Assembly (NCBI GenBank): GCA_035530195.1
Contig: DATKVG010000125.1
Span: 1 to 35,122 of the forward strand
DNA length: 35,122 nt
Direction: 5' to 3'
DNA from: JAPLKX01 sp035530195
Lineage (GTDB): Bacteria; Hydrogenedentota; Hydrogenedentia; Hydrogenedentales; SLHB01
In this document: piece after piece, positions 8,119-16,052 of the stretch
How the letters are laid out: each line of letters begins with the position of its first letter
Numbering within the stretch: the stretch's first letter is position 1
Notes under the pieces: generated by a model
Database searches by the model: none
What the model saw: the letters and a program-made list of their open reading frames with translations, nothing else
Told to the model about the DNA's origin: nothing
Made by a program: the position numbers and the translations under genes

Positions 8119-11100
8119 TTGAACATTTCTCTTGACGGCGATTGGACACTGGTGCTGGACCCCGAAGATCAGGGGATCGCGCGGCGCTGGTTCCAGGAAC
8201 CGGATATGCGTGAGGCGGTGCAGGCGCGCGTCCCGGCCGTGTGGGACCTGTGGGCGCCTGATTACGATGGCGTGGGCTGGTATTTCCGGCGTTTCGATGC
8301 GGGGGCGGAGTTCCGCGGGCAGTACGCGGAATTGCGGTTCGAGGCGGTGGATTATTACGCCGAGGTGTGGCTGAACGGCGAGCGCCTCGGCGAGCACGAG
8401 GGGGGCTACACGCCGTTTGCGTTCGACGCTTCCGCGGCGCTTCGCGAGGGCGACAACCTGCTGGCGGTGCGCGTGATCGATCCCGACGGGCCAACCGGGT
8501 TCGGCGATTTCCGCGCCGGCGAGTTCCCATCAAGCAAACAAACCGGCTACTGGAGTTTTGCGGGCATCTGGGGCGGCGTGTCATTGATCAGCCAGCCGCT
8601 CGCCCATATCCGGGACGTTTTCATTGAACCGGACATCCGCAGAAAGCGGATTGCCGTCACGGTCGACACCTCCGAGCCCGGCGATATCCGCGCGAGAATC
8701 GAAGGTACGCCTTTCATCGCGGAGGGTAAGCCCGGCCGGATCGTGGTCGAGTTTCCCGAACACGAGTTATGGTCGCCGGACACGCCAAACCTCTACACGC
8801 TCAAGTGCGAACTGATCCAGGACGGCCGGCCGGTTCACGAGACGTCGACCCGGTTCGGGATGCGCGAATTCACCGTCAAGGAAAACCGCTTCTACCTCAA
8901 TAATCACCCGATATTCATCAAGGGCGTCCTGCATCAGCCCGACTACGCCCGGTCGCTCGCCGGGCCGGAGACGGAAGGGGTGGCGCGGCGCGAGTTGCAG
9001 GCCGCCAAAGACGTGGGGTTCAACCTGGTCCGGCTTCACATCCGGCCGGCGGCGCGGATCACGCTCGAGTTGGCGGACGAGATCGGTTTGCTGCTTTACG
9101 AGGAGCCGGCGATCGGGTGGATTAAGAATTCGCAATGGATGCGCGAGCGGTGCGAGCGGGAAGTGCGGGAGATGATCCTGCGCGACCGCAACCACGCGTC
9201 GGTCGTGGTCTGGGGTATGCTGAACGAGACGGGCAACGCCGGTTATGTTACGGGCGGCGGCGCGCAGTCGATCAAAGACGATTTGTGCCGGCTGGCGCGG
9301 TCGCTCGACCCGAGCCGGCTCATCATCGACGACAGCGGGGGCGCCAATGCGTCGCGTGAGCCGGCGCGGCTGATGCGGCCGTACCACGACGAATTCGAGC
9401 CGTACGACGACCTCCACATTTACCAGCGTGCGCCGGTCGACCGGGACATCGAACTCTACTACACGAACAACGGCCAGCCTAACCTGCTGTACTTCCTCTC
9501 CGAGATCGGCTTTGGGGGCATGGAAGACCTCGTCAACGTCATTGGCCACTACGGGGAGCAGCGGCGCCAGCTTAAGGACGCGCGGTTCCTCGAGGCGATG
9601 CTCGATGCGATGCTGCGCGGGTATGAGGAAAGAAGCCTCGACCGGGTGTTCGGGTCGTTCTCGAACTTTACGGCGGCGGCGCGCGAACTTCAGTGTGACG
9701 CGGCGCGCCACCAAATCGATGCGTGCCGGGCCAACCCCAAGCTGGCGGGATATGTCTACACCCAGTTGTGCGACGCGGGGCACGAGTTCTGCGCCGGCAT
9801 GCTCGACCGCTGGCGCCGGCCCAAGCCCGTCGTGGACACGCTCCGGCAGGTGAACCGGCGGATGCGGCCCATTATCCAACTCCCGCGGACGAACCTGGCG
9901 CCGCGCGAGGAGGTGCCGGTAACGGTGACGCTGATCAATGAAGAGCACGTCGAGGGGCGCGCGGATCTCTCGCTGCAGGTGGTTGGGCCGACCAACCAGG
10001 TGCTCTGGAAGAAGAAGCGGGGCGCGAAAATCCCGAGAAGCGGCAAAGAACTCTGGACGGGCACGATTTCGGCGTCGGGTTCGCCGGGAACGCACAAGTT
10101 CGTCGTGCGATTGTTGCAAGGGGTGACGTGCCTGGCGGAAAGTTTGGTGGACCTGCACGTGTTCGAACCGGCGGAACCGTGCAATGTGAGCATTAACATC
10201 CTCGACCCGCAGCACGCGTACACCGACAAGTGCGCCGCGCTGACGCGGATTGGGACGGTGGCCGCGCCCGTACACGTGGTGCCGCCGCTGGCCAACACGA
10301 TCCGGGCGTATCCGGACAACGAACTGGCGCAGATCCTGGCGCAGGCCAAGGGCGGTGCGGTGGCGATAATTTTTGGGCCGCCGGATGACTGGAACGATCT
10401 GGCGGATCGGCTGGACCCCTCGATCCGGGCCACCAGCAAAGACGCGGTCGGCGCGTTCCTTGGGGCGTACCACTACGTGAAGTTCCACCCCGTGTTCGAT
10501 TCGCTGCCGGCCCGCGGCCTCATGCGCCAGCCCTACCGCAACACGGTGCCGCCGAAAACCTTCATCGAGGCCGGCGACGAAGACATCTGCGGGACGTTCG
10601 ACACGTCGCCTGCGGGCGCGGGCCAGTACATGATGGAGGAGAGCCGGTGGTGGGGCAACGACATCCTGATCCGGAAGTACGGCAGCGGGCGCATCGTGTT
10701 CACGCATCTGCGCATCCTCGAGAACCTGGGGCAGGACCCCGTGGCCGACCACCTGTTCGTGAACCTGCTCAAGCATTTCTCGCGGCGGTCGGTTCCGCCC
10801 GAAGGGTTGTATCCGCTCGATCAGAAGGCGGTCGAGTGGCTGCGGCGCGAGCGGAACGATCGCATACGGCGGTGGATGGTGATCGGCCCGTTCGCCAACT
10901 CGGGCGACAAGGGACACGGCACCGCCTATCCGCCGGAGCAGAACGTCCAGTTCGAGGCGACCTACCCCGGCTGGTACACGCCGGTCCACTGGAAGCCGTG
11001 GCACTCGAGGGCGGAAGACGCGCACGTCGTGGACCTACAGCAGGTGTTCACGCCCGTTTACGAGTACTACCCGCGGTTCGACTACGGCACCGGATACGCC

Positions 11101-11370
11101 TACGCCGAAATCACCAGCGACAAACGCGTCGACGCCATCGCCAACCTCGGCATCCAAGACGCGACCAAGGTCTGGTTGAACGGCAAGCTGGTTTATGAGA
11201 CGGACCGGCAGGTCCCGCATGACCAGTTTGCCAACGACTCCGCCGAGTGCACGTTCAAGCACGGCCGCAATACGCTGCTGGTGAAAGTGTCCAAGATCCC
11301 GGGGCCGTTCAAATTTGCGATCGATTTTGAAGTGGCGCGGGAACCGCTGGTTCTGAAATGGTGGAAATAA
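8119..11370 (+). CDS. Glycoside hydrolase family 2 protein with extra C-terminal domains
   Basis: This is a 1,083-residue beta-galactosidase/beta-glucuronidase-type enzyme. Its jelly-roll sugar-binding domain starts ISLDGDW, followed by an Ig-like domain and the TIM barrel (KGVLHQPDY, VRLHIRP). Acid/base Glu370 lies in WGMLNET and nucleophile Glu462 in FLSEIGFGG. Residues ~690-890 resemble a glutamine-amidotransferase-like fold. Residues ~915-1083 (RRWMVIGPFAN, then VWLNGKLVYETD, NTLLVKVSK) look like a second beta-sandwich. No signal peptide is seen. I prefer the TTG at 8119, nine bases after AAAGGA, because it begins directly at the domain. A TTG at 8098 is also in frame, and the nearby ATG at 8109 is out of frame. 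The exact glycoside is unknown. Confidence 0.85.
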   Translation: MNISLDGDWTLVLDPEDQGIARRWFQEPDMREAVQARVPAVWDLWAPDYDGVGWYFRRFDAGAEFRGQYAELRFEAVDYYAEVWLNGERLGEHEGGYTPFAFDASAALREGDNLLAVRVIDPDGPTGFGDFRAGEFPSSKQTGYWSFAGIWGGVSLISQPLAHIRDVFIEPDIRRKRIAVTVDTSEPGDIRARIEGTPFIAEGKPGRIVVEFPEHELWSPDTPNLYTLKCELIQDGRPVHETSTRFGMREFTVKENRFYLNNHPIFIKGVLHQPDYARSLAGPETEGVARRELQAAKDVGFNLVRLHIRPAARITLELADEIGLLLYEEPAIGWIKNSQWMRERCEREVREMILRDRNHASVVVWGMLNETGNAGYVTGGGAQSIKDDLCRLARSLDPSRLIIDDSGGANASREPARLMRPYHDEFEPYDDLHIYQRAPVDRDIELYYTNNGQPNLLYFLSEIGFGGMEDLVNVIGHYGEQRRQLKDARFLEAMLDAMLRGYEERSLDRVFGSFSNFTAAARELQCDAARHQIDACRANPKLAGYVYTQLCDAGHEFCAGMLDRWRRPKPVVDTLRQVNRRMRPIIQLPRTNLAPREEVPVTVTLINEEHVEGRADLSLQVVGPTNQVLWKKKRGAKIPRSGKELWTGTISASGSPGTHKFVVRLLQGVTCLAESLVDLHVFEPAEPCNVSINILDPQHAYTDKCAALTRIGTVAAPVHVVPPLANTIRAYPDNELAQILAQAKGGAVAIIFGPPDDWNDLADRLDPSIRATSKDAVGAFLGAYHYVKFHPVFDSLPARGLMRQPYRNTVPPKTFIEAGDEDICGTFDTSPAGAGQYMMEESRWWGNDILIRKYGSGRIVFTHLRILENLGQDPVADHLFVNLLKHFSRRSVPPEGLYPLDQKAVEWLRRERNDRIRRWMVIGPFANSGDKGHGTAYPPEQNVQFEATYPGWYTPVHWKPWHSRAEDAHVVDLQQVFTPVYEYYPRFDYGTGYAYAEITSDKRVDAIANLGIQDATKVWLNGKLVYETDRQVPHDQFANDSAECTFKHGRNTLLVKVSKIPGPFKFAIDFEVAREPLVLKWWK

Positions 11371-11372
11371 CA

Positions 11373-11405
11373 GTGGACACTGTGGACATGGTGGACATTG
11401 TGGAC
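11373..11405 (-). repeat. Period-9 GTCC array A
   Basis: GTGGAC recurs at 11373, 11382, 11391 and 11400, exactly nine bases apart. On the minus strand this reads GTCCAC plus three variable bases. The array starts three bases after the GH2 stop codon. Related arrays lie at 27678-27714, 30053-30079 and 32673-32709. Confidence 0.75.
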
Positions 11406-11443
11406 GAGTTGGCAAGCCGAAGGTGATTAAGCGCTCGATCTGC

Positions 11444-11501
11444 AAAAAGCGGGGACAGACACGGTTCCAAACTGCCGGAACCGAATCAGTCCCCGTTTTT
11501 T
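11444..11501. terminator. Bidirectional intrinsic terminator between convergent genes
   Basis: An outer stem pairs AAAAAGCGGGGAC (11444-11456) with GTCCCCGTTTTT (11489-11500). An inner stem pairs CGGTTCC (11462-11468) with GGAACCG (11478-11484). A run of T follows on both strands, so it can end the GH2 transcript and that of the opposing aminotransferase. The GGGGACAGAC sequence also resembles dispersed palindromes linked to REP-type transposases in other bacteria. Confidence 0.75.
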
Positions 11502-11502
11502 G

Positions 11503-12804
11503 TTAGCTGGCGAGGTATGCGTCGATAGATTCGCGGAGTGTTTTGAAAATCCAGGCACGCTTTGTGTTGTCGGATTCGAGCAGGGTAACTCGGAATCCGT
11601 TGTGACGGCAATGGAACCCGGTGAGGGGGACGACGACGATGCCCGTGGCGCCCATGAGGTAGTAAACGAACCGTTTGTCGGGCGAGACGCCTTTGGCGAA
11701 GGCTTCGATCCGGGTTCGGATCGCGGTGTTTTCGATGGGGAGGGTCTGGTTGTTGTTGAGGACGCCTTCTTTGAACATGACGGTCACGTAGAACGCGCCG
11801 CTGGGTTTGTTGACGATGACGGCGTCGCAACCATCGAAATATTTGCAGGCTTCGTCGGCCCTCGAGCGGAACATGGCGGCGCGCTGGTCGAGGTGGCCCT
11901 GGTAGCGGGTGTCGCCGATGACGCGTGGTATGGACATTTGGGGCAGCGTGGTTGAGGAGACTTCGAGCCGCTTGGCGGCGAGGAGGCTGTTGGCGTAGGT
12001 GGCGAAGTTTTCGTCTTTGCCTTTGTTGAGAACCTCGAGCCAGCCGCACCTCGACCCGGGCCAGGGGTATTCTTTGCTGATCCCGCGCATGGCCAGCGCC
12101 GGCACGTCGCCGACCCACTGGCTCATGTGCAGGCGTGGGCAGCCGTTGTACACGATGTGGGCGTAGATTTCGTCGGCAATCAGAAACAGGCGGTACTCGC
12201 GCGCGATTTCGGCGATCTCTTCGAGCACGTCGCGGGGATAAACCGCGCCCGTGGGGTTGTCCGGGGAAAGTAACAAGATCCCGGCAATCGAATCGTTGTA
12301 TTTCACCTTGTTGCGGATGTCATCGACGTCCGGCATCCAGCCCCGGTACGGATCGAGTTCGTAGGTGACGTGGCCATAACCCGAGTGGGCGGCCTCGGCG
12401 CTCGAGTGGGTGCTGTAAGCCGGCGACGGCCCCAGCACGCGCGCCTCCCGCCGGAGAAACCCATAAACCTTCGCGACGGCGTCGCCGAGCCCGTTGAAAA
12501 AGACGATGTCGTCGGGGTTGACTTTTACGCCTCCGGGCCGCTCGTTGACGCGGTCCGCCAAGAACTCGCGGGTTTCAGCGACGCCGGCGGTGTCGCAGTA
12601 GCCCCAAGACCGGGGCTGATCGAGCAAGTCGTGGACAATGTCGCGGATCCAGTCAGGGACGCGCTCGCCTTTTTCGATGGGGTCGCCGATGTTTTCCCAG
12701 GTGAGCGGCTGGCCGATGGTGCGGATCTCGCGGGCCACGGTGACGATTTCGCGGATCTCGTAGCTGAGGCTTCCGGCGCCTTGATGTACAATGTCACGTC
12801 TCAT
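11503..12804 (-). CDS. PLP-dependent class I/II aminotransferase
   Basis: This 433-residue fold-type I aminotransferase uses pyridoxal phosphate, probably on alanine, aspartate or a related amino acid. Visible active-site motifs are NPTG at 183-186, ADEIY with the cofactor-contacting Asp211 and Tyr214, and the Schiff-base Lys244 in ISKEYPWPG, followed by the SRCGW arginine region. The frame is open to 13050, but family-like sequence starts at MRRDIVHQGAGSLSYEIREI, so I use the ATG at 12804. Its ribosome site is poor (GGACGC). A promoter-like pair and tandem operator-like repeats lie upstream. It faces the GH2 gene across a shared terminator. The precise amino donor is not readable. Confidence 0.85.
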   Translation of the reverse strand: MRRDIVHQGAGSLSYEIREIVTVAREIRTIGQPLTWENIGDPIEKGERVPDWIRDIVHDLLDQPRSWGYCDTAGVAETREFLADRVNERPGGVKVNPDDIVFFNGLGDAVAKVYGFLRREARVLGPSPAYSTHSSAEAAHSGYGHVTYELDPYRGWMPDVDDIRNKVKYNDSIAGILLLSPDNPTGAVYPRDVLEEIAEIAREYRLFLIADEIYAHIVYNGCPRLHMSQWVGDVPALAMRGISKEYPWPGSRCGWLEVLNKGKDENFATYANSLLAAKRLEVSSTTLPQMSIPRVIGDTRYQGHLDQRAAMFRSRADEACKYFDGCDAVIVNKPSGAFYVTVMFKEGVLNNNQTLPIENTAIRTRIEAFAKGVSPDKRFVYYLMGATGIVVVPLTGFHCRHNGFRVTLLESDNTKRAWIFKTLRESIDAYLAS

Positions 12805-12814
12805 GATGCGTCCG

Positions 12815-12853
12815 ATTCGGTCGAATAAAAAGCCATTCGGTCGATAAAAGCAA
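12815..12853. promoter_or_regulatory. Tandem operator-like repeats in the aminotransferase leader
   Basis: Two imperfect direct repeats of about 19-20 bases (12815-12834 and 12835-12853) each begin ATTCGGTCGA. The first contains the inverted repeat ATTCG-GT-CGAAT. They lie 11-49 bases before the aminotransferase ATG, within its probable 5' untranslated leader. A repressor site or leader structure is possible; nothing links it to a named regulator. Confidence 0.35.
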
Positions 12854-12947
12854 TTGCCGCCCCGTTGCCGATGGAGCATGCTCCAGAAAATGCCTATAAG
12901 GGTATCGGAGACGGGCCGGCAACCCCAATTCATCAGATATATACCAC

Positions 12948-12977
12948 ATAATAGACGAGCGGCGGCTTGAAAATCAA
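12948..12977 (-). promoter_or_regulatory. Candidate sigma-70 promoter for the aminotransferase
   Basis: Read on the minus strand, TTGATT (12977-12972) and TATTAT (12953-12948) are 18 bases apart. This gives a leader of about 135 bases that includes the tandem repeats. The -10 matches at five of six positions and the -35 at four. Confidence 0.4.
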
Positions 12978-13046
12978 AGCGGGGGGAGGGAAATCGGTTT
13001 TTGCTTTTGTGATATACTACGTTAACTTCTGGCCTGATGTGGGTCT

Positions 13047-13089
13047 GCATCGCCAGCTCAAGCTGGCGCGTATAAGAACAGGAGATGCA
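13047..13089 (+). promoter_or_regulatory. Leader hairpin next to the ribosome site of the HEAT lipoprotein
   Basis: A perfect inner stem, CGCCAGCT / AGCTGGCG (13051-13068), can be extended by TGCATC (13047-13052) pairing with GATGCA (13084-13089). The extension encloses the AGGAG ribosome site just before the ATG at 13092, so translation might depend on this fold. It could equally be a dispersed palindrome. Confidence 0.3.
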
Positions 13090-13091
13090 TT

Positions 13092-13982
13092 ATGCGAGCG
13101 ACAGCATTAGTGATTGGAATCTGCCTGGCGACCGTATTGTTGTACGGGTGCAACCGTGAGGCCGAACAGCCTGCGCCGCCAACCACGCAACCGGGCGCGC
13201 CCGCCGCCGAACAGGTCGTTGTGCCGGGCCAGACGCCGCCGGGCGGGGAGCCGGTCGAGCAGATGGTGGAACGGTGGAAGCAGTTGGCGAAATCGGCCAC
13301 GCGGGAGAACCCGCTTCTGAGTGAGACGGGCGCTCTGGCCAACGAGATCGCTTTCCGCGACCCGTACGCCTTGCTGTCACTGCTGGATTTGGTGGAAGAC
13401 GAGCAGTCGACGCCTTACGTGAAGGTCCTGGCGACGTTGAGCCTGGCGCCGGTGGTGGGCCAGCATGTGGCCCCGCGGCTTATCGAAATGACCAAATCGG
13501 AGAAAGACGGCACCACGCGCGCGTGCGCAACCAACATGCTCCGGCAGATCCCCACGGAAGAAGTGATGGCGGTTCTGCGGCAGTTGAAGACAGACAGCGA
13601 GCCACGTGTCCGGCTGTACGCGCAAATCGGCCTGGCCGTCCGCGATCCCAAAGAGCGGCAGGAAGTGTATGTGCTGTGGCGTAAACCGGAGACGGCTCCC
13701 GATGAGAAAGGCATGATCATCGATGCGCTGGCGATGATGCCGGCGGTTGAGGATGTGCCGCTGATGCAGGAAGCCGCCGCGGCTACCGCGCTGGCCGAGG
13801 GCGTGCGGGTGCTGGCGGTCCAAACGCTGGGCGAGATTGGCAGCGCGGACCAGGTAGCCGTGCTGACCACGTATTCGCAAAGCGATCCGAGTGAGAAGGT
13901 TCGGGCGGCGGCCCAGACGGCATTGAACCAGTTGAATGCCCGGGCGAGCGGGAAAAACCAGTTGACGCTGCCGCTGCAGTAA
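13092..13982 (+). CDS. Lipoprotein with HEAT-like helical repeats
   Basis: This 296-residue protein has a lipoprotein signal peptide ending LLYGC, with Cys20 as the lipidated residue. A Pro/Gln/Ala-rich linker follows to about residue 60. From there to the end, paired helices of HEAT/PBS-lyase-like character recur (YVKVLATLSLAPVVG, RVRLYAQIGLAVRD, GVRVLAVQTLGEIGS, KVRAAAQTALNQL). Such repeats usually scaffold protein contacts; no catalytic motif is visible. The start has AGGAGA eight bases upstream and a hairpin around it. It is followed after 132 bases by a separate promoter. I do not recognise a specific family. Confidence 0.75.
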   Translation: MRATALVIGICLATVLLYGCNREAEQPAPPTTQPGAPAAEQVVVPGQTPPGGEPVEQMVERWKQLAKSATRENPLLSETGALANEIAFRDPYALLSLLDLVEDEQSTPYVKVLATLSLAPVVGQHVAPRLIEMTKSEKDGTTRACATNMLRQIPTEEVMAVLRQLKTDSEPRVRLYAQIGLAVRDPKERQEVYVLWRKPETAPDEKGMIIDALAMMPAVEDVPLMQEAAAATALAEGVRVLAVQTLGEIGSADQVAVLTTYSQSDPSEKVRAAAQTALNQLNARASGKNQLTLPLQ

Positions 13983-14010
13983 CCGGCGTAACTCCCGGCT
14001 GAACAGCCTC

Positions 14011-14039
14011 TTTTCAAAACGGGCCGGCTCCGATATAAT
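14011..14039 (+). promoter_or_regulatory. Candidate sigma-70 promoter
   Basis: TTTTCA at 14011 and a perfect TATAAT at 14034 are 17 bases apart. They lie about 75 bases before the small hypothetical gene that heads the glycosyltransferase operon. Confidence 0.55.
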
Positions 14040-14114
14040 CGTGTTCGTGGTTTTGTTGTGGGCAGGTTTACAACAAACGGATCATGACCCGACCCGTTGA
14101 GAGGTGTCGTTGCA

Positions 14115-14420
14115 GTGCTATTTCGCAGGCGTCAAAAACACCCTCCGTGTGCCGATCTTTCCGAAACGCCGGAACGGCAGCAATTTTATCACATTGACTT
14201 GGAGATGATGCTTAAGGGCAGCTTCTGCAAGAGGCGCAAAAAGACGGTTCGTCAATTTGGGGTCACGGTCAATGGGTCGACGCGGCTGGTAACCAGCGGT
14301 GACGTGGTTGATCGGGAGACTTATGAGGCGCTTTTGGCGGCAGGCGCAATCCGGGCCGATGTGCCAGGTTCCTTGGACGCAGCCCGCAAGGCGGCCGGCC
14401 TTTCGCCCGGGAACCAGTAA
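14115..14420 (+). CDS. Small hypothetical protein
   Basis: A 101-residue protein that I do not recognise. It is basic in its first half (FRRRQKHPP, CKRRKKTVRQFGV) and has two Cys residues too far apart for a zinc knuckle. The middle (VTVNGSTRLVTSGDVVDRETYEALLAAGAI) looks like a small alpha/beta fold. No signal peptide or membrane segment is present. I start at the GTG at 14115 because GAGAGG lies ten bases upstream. A TTG at 14097 in the same frame lacks a ribosome site. The glycosyltransferase gene begins 21 bases later, so the two are likely co-transcribed from the promoter at 14011-14039. Confidence 0.6.
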   Translation: MLFRRRQKHPPCADLSETPERQQFYHIDLEMMLKGSFCKRRKKTVRQFGVTVNGSTRLVTSGDVVDRETYEALLAAGAIRADVPGSLDAARKAAGLSPGNQ

Positions 14421-14441
14421 TACGTCCTGAGGGAGGAAGGA

Positions 14442-15851
14442 GTGGCGCGTTCGATATCGGTGGCCATGATCGTCAAAGACGAGTCGGCCCAGCTTGCGGA
14501 GTGTCTGTCCGGGATAGCCGCGTTTGCCGACGAGATCTGCCTGGTCGACACGGGTTCCCGCGATAACACGGTTGAAATCGCCCGCCAGCATAAAGCCAAA
14601 GTGACGTTTTTCATCTGGTGCGACGATTTTGCAGCGGCGCGTAATGAGTCGCTGCGGAAGTGCACCAAGGACTGGATTTTCGTTCTGGACGCGGACGAGC
14701 GGGTGGCGCCGGAAGATTTTGCGCGGCTGCGCCAACTGGTCGAGGGGCCGGCCAACGTTTGCTACCGGTTCGAGACGCGCAACTACACCAACACGGATTC
14801 GGTGGCGGAATTCCACCGGTGCAGTCCCGACGACCCGCATGGGCGGGGTTTTGCGGGGTGGTACCCGAGCAGCAAGGTGCGGCTGTTTCCCAACAATTCG
14901 GGTGCACGGTTTACGGGGACGGTTCACGAACTGGTAAACGAGTCGCTGGAGCAAAACGGGATTCAGCCCGTCAACAGCGACATCCCCATTCACCATTACC
15001 CATTCATGAGACCGCCGGTGCGCATCCAGGCCAAGCAGGAACTGTATCTACAATTGGGACACAAGAAAATCCAGGAAAACCCCAGTGATCCCAAGGCGTT
15101 TATCGAGCTGGCCAACCAGTACGCCGAGGTTCGCGACTACACGAACGCGGTGGGCGCGTATCACGAGGCCCTCATGCTCGACCCGTCCAACGCCGAGGTC
15201 CTGAAAGACCTTGGCGGGGCGCTTCACCTTATCCGGCGCAGCGACGACGCCAAACACGCGCTTCGGCTGGCCGTTCAGTTGGATCCGAGCCTGGCGGAGG
15301 CTTGGCGCAACCTCGGGGTGATCCACGCCGACGAGAAAGACTGGCCGGCGAGCATCGGTTGTTTTGAGCGCGCCCTGGAACTGGACCCGGGGTGGGTGGA
15401 CGGACACAGGTACCTGAGCGTGGCCCTGGAGGGCGCGGGCCTTCTGCCGCAGGCCGCGGAAGCTTCCCGGAAGGCCCTCGAGGCGGGGATGACGTCGGAG
15501 TCGCTGAAGTTGTACGTTCACCAGATGTTGCGCCTGGAGCGACGCGCGGAGGCGCGGTCGGTCATCGCGGGTTTGATCGGGCGGAGCGGCGGGAACAGCG
15601 AGTTCCACAACGTGCTGGGGGAGTTATATTACTATGACGACCTGTTCGAAGACGCCAAAGAACAATTTGTCCTGGCGGGGCAGGCGGGCAGCGGCGCCGC
15701 CTATAACAACCTGGGTGTCGTACTTTATCGGCAGAAACTGTACGACCAGGCCAAGCAGGCGTTTGAGATGTGCCTCCAATACGAACCAAACCACCGCGGG
15801 GCCATGAACAACCTTCAAAAGACGCTGGCGTGCCTGAACAAGAAGGGCTGA
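14442..15851 (+). CDS. GT2 glycosyltransferase fused to TPR repeats
   Basis: A 469-residue cytoplasmic protein. Residues 1-190 are a family 2 (GT-A) glycosyltransferase. They begin with SVAMIVKDE, then LVDTGSRDNT, and carry the metal-binding DxD in VLDADERV (Asp83, Asp85); VHELV follows further on. From about 195 to the end run tetratricopeptide repeats, for example DPKAFIELANQYAEVRDY, DPSLAEAWRNLGVIHADEKD and GAAYNNLGVVLYRQKLYDQA. This layout resembles the SunS-like/TPR glycosyltransferases that modify proteins or peptides, where the TPR part may hold the acceptor. The acceptor here is unknown. The start is a GTG behind GGGAGGAAGG. Confidence 0.85.
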   Translation: MARSISVAMIVKDESAQLAECLSGIAAFADEICLVDTGSRDNTVEIARQHKAKVTFFIWCDDFAAARNESLRKCTKDWIFVLDADERVAPEDFARLRQLVEGPANVCYRFETRNYTNTDSVAEFHRCSPDDPHGRGFAGWYPSSKVRLFPNNSGARFTGTVHELVNESLEQNGIQPVNSDIPIHHYPFMRPPVRIQAKQELYLQLGHKKIQENPSDPKAFIELANQYAEVRDYTNAVGAYHEALMLDPSNAEVLKDLGGALHLIRRSDDAKHALRLAVQLDPSLAEAWRNLGVIHADEKDWPASIGCFERALELDPGWVDGHRYLSVALEGAGLLPQAAEASRKALEAGMTSESLKLYVHQMLRLERRAEARSVIAGLIGRSGGNSEFHNVLGELYYYDDLFEDAKEQFVLAGQAGSGAAYNNLGVVLYRQKLYDQAKQAFEMCLQYEPNHRGAMNNLQKTLACLNKKG

Positions 15852-15867
15852 ACATTCGGGGTTCCGG

Positions 15868-15896
15868 TTGATTCTGCCCCGGGCATCGTCTATAAT
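15868..15896 (+). promoter_or_regulatory. Promoter of tRNA-Ala
   Basis: TTGATT at 15868 and TATAAT at 15891 are exactly 17 bases apart. The predicted transcript would start near 15903, 17 bases before the mature tRNA 5' end. Confidence 0.7.
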
Positions 15897-15919
15897 TGAT
15901 TACTGCAGTTGAAAGATGT

Positions 15920-15995
15920 GGGGATGTAGCTCAGTTGGGAGAGCGCATGACTGGCAGTCATGAGGTCGACGGTTCGATCCCGTTCATCTCCACCA
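15920..15995 (+). tRNA. tRNA-Ala (anticodon GGC)
   Basis: A 76-base cloverleaf with encoded CCA. The acceptor stem GGGGATG / CATCTCC includes the G3:U70 wobble that marks alanine tRNAs. The anticodon stem CATGA / TCATG closes the loop CTGGCAG, giving anticodon GGC. The T-arm carries GTTCGATCC. It has its own promoter and is followed by a strong terminator. Confidence 0.95.
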
Positions 15996-16007
15996 TTTAG
16001 AAAATCC

Positions 16008-16035
16008 GCAGCCCCGGCTCGTTTGCCGGGGCTGC
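16008..16035. terminator. Strong bidirectional terminator hairpin
   Basis: A perfect 11-bp stem (GCAGCCCCGGC / GCCGGGGCTGC) encloses a six-base loop. On the plus strand it ends the tRNA transcript, with GATTTG following. On the minus strand it lies just past the giant gene's stop and is followed by GGATTTTC. It separates the two convergent units. Confidence 0.75.
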
Positions 16036-16052
16036 GATTTGACTTTCCACGC

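Noticed and set aside
8767..11025. Minus-strand open frame of 752 codons
   Set aside because: It is antisense to the GH2 gene, Arg/Val-rich and without motifs.
12873..12884. Perfect 12-base palindrome GGAGCATGCTCC
   Set aside because: It is short and single copy, and a chance origin is likely; it is not tied to any gene start.
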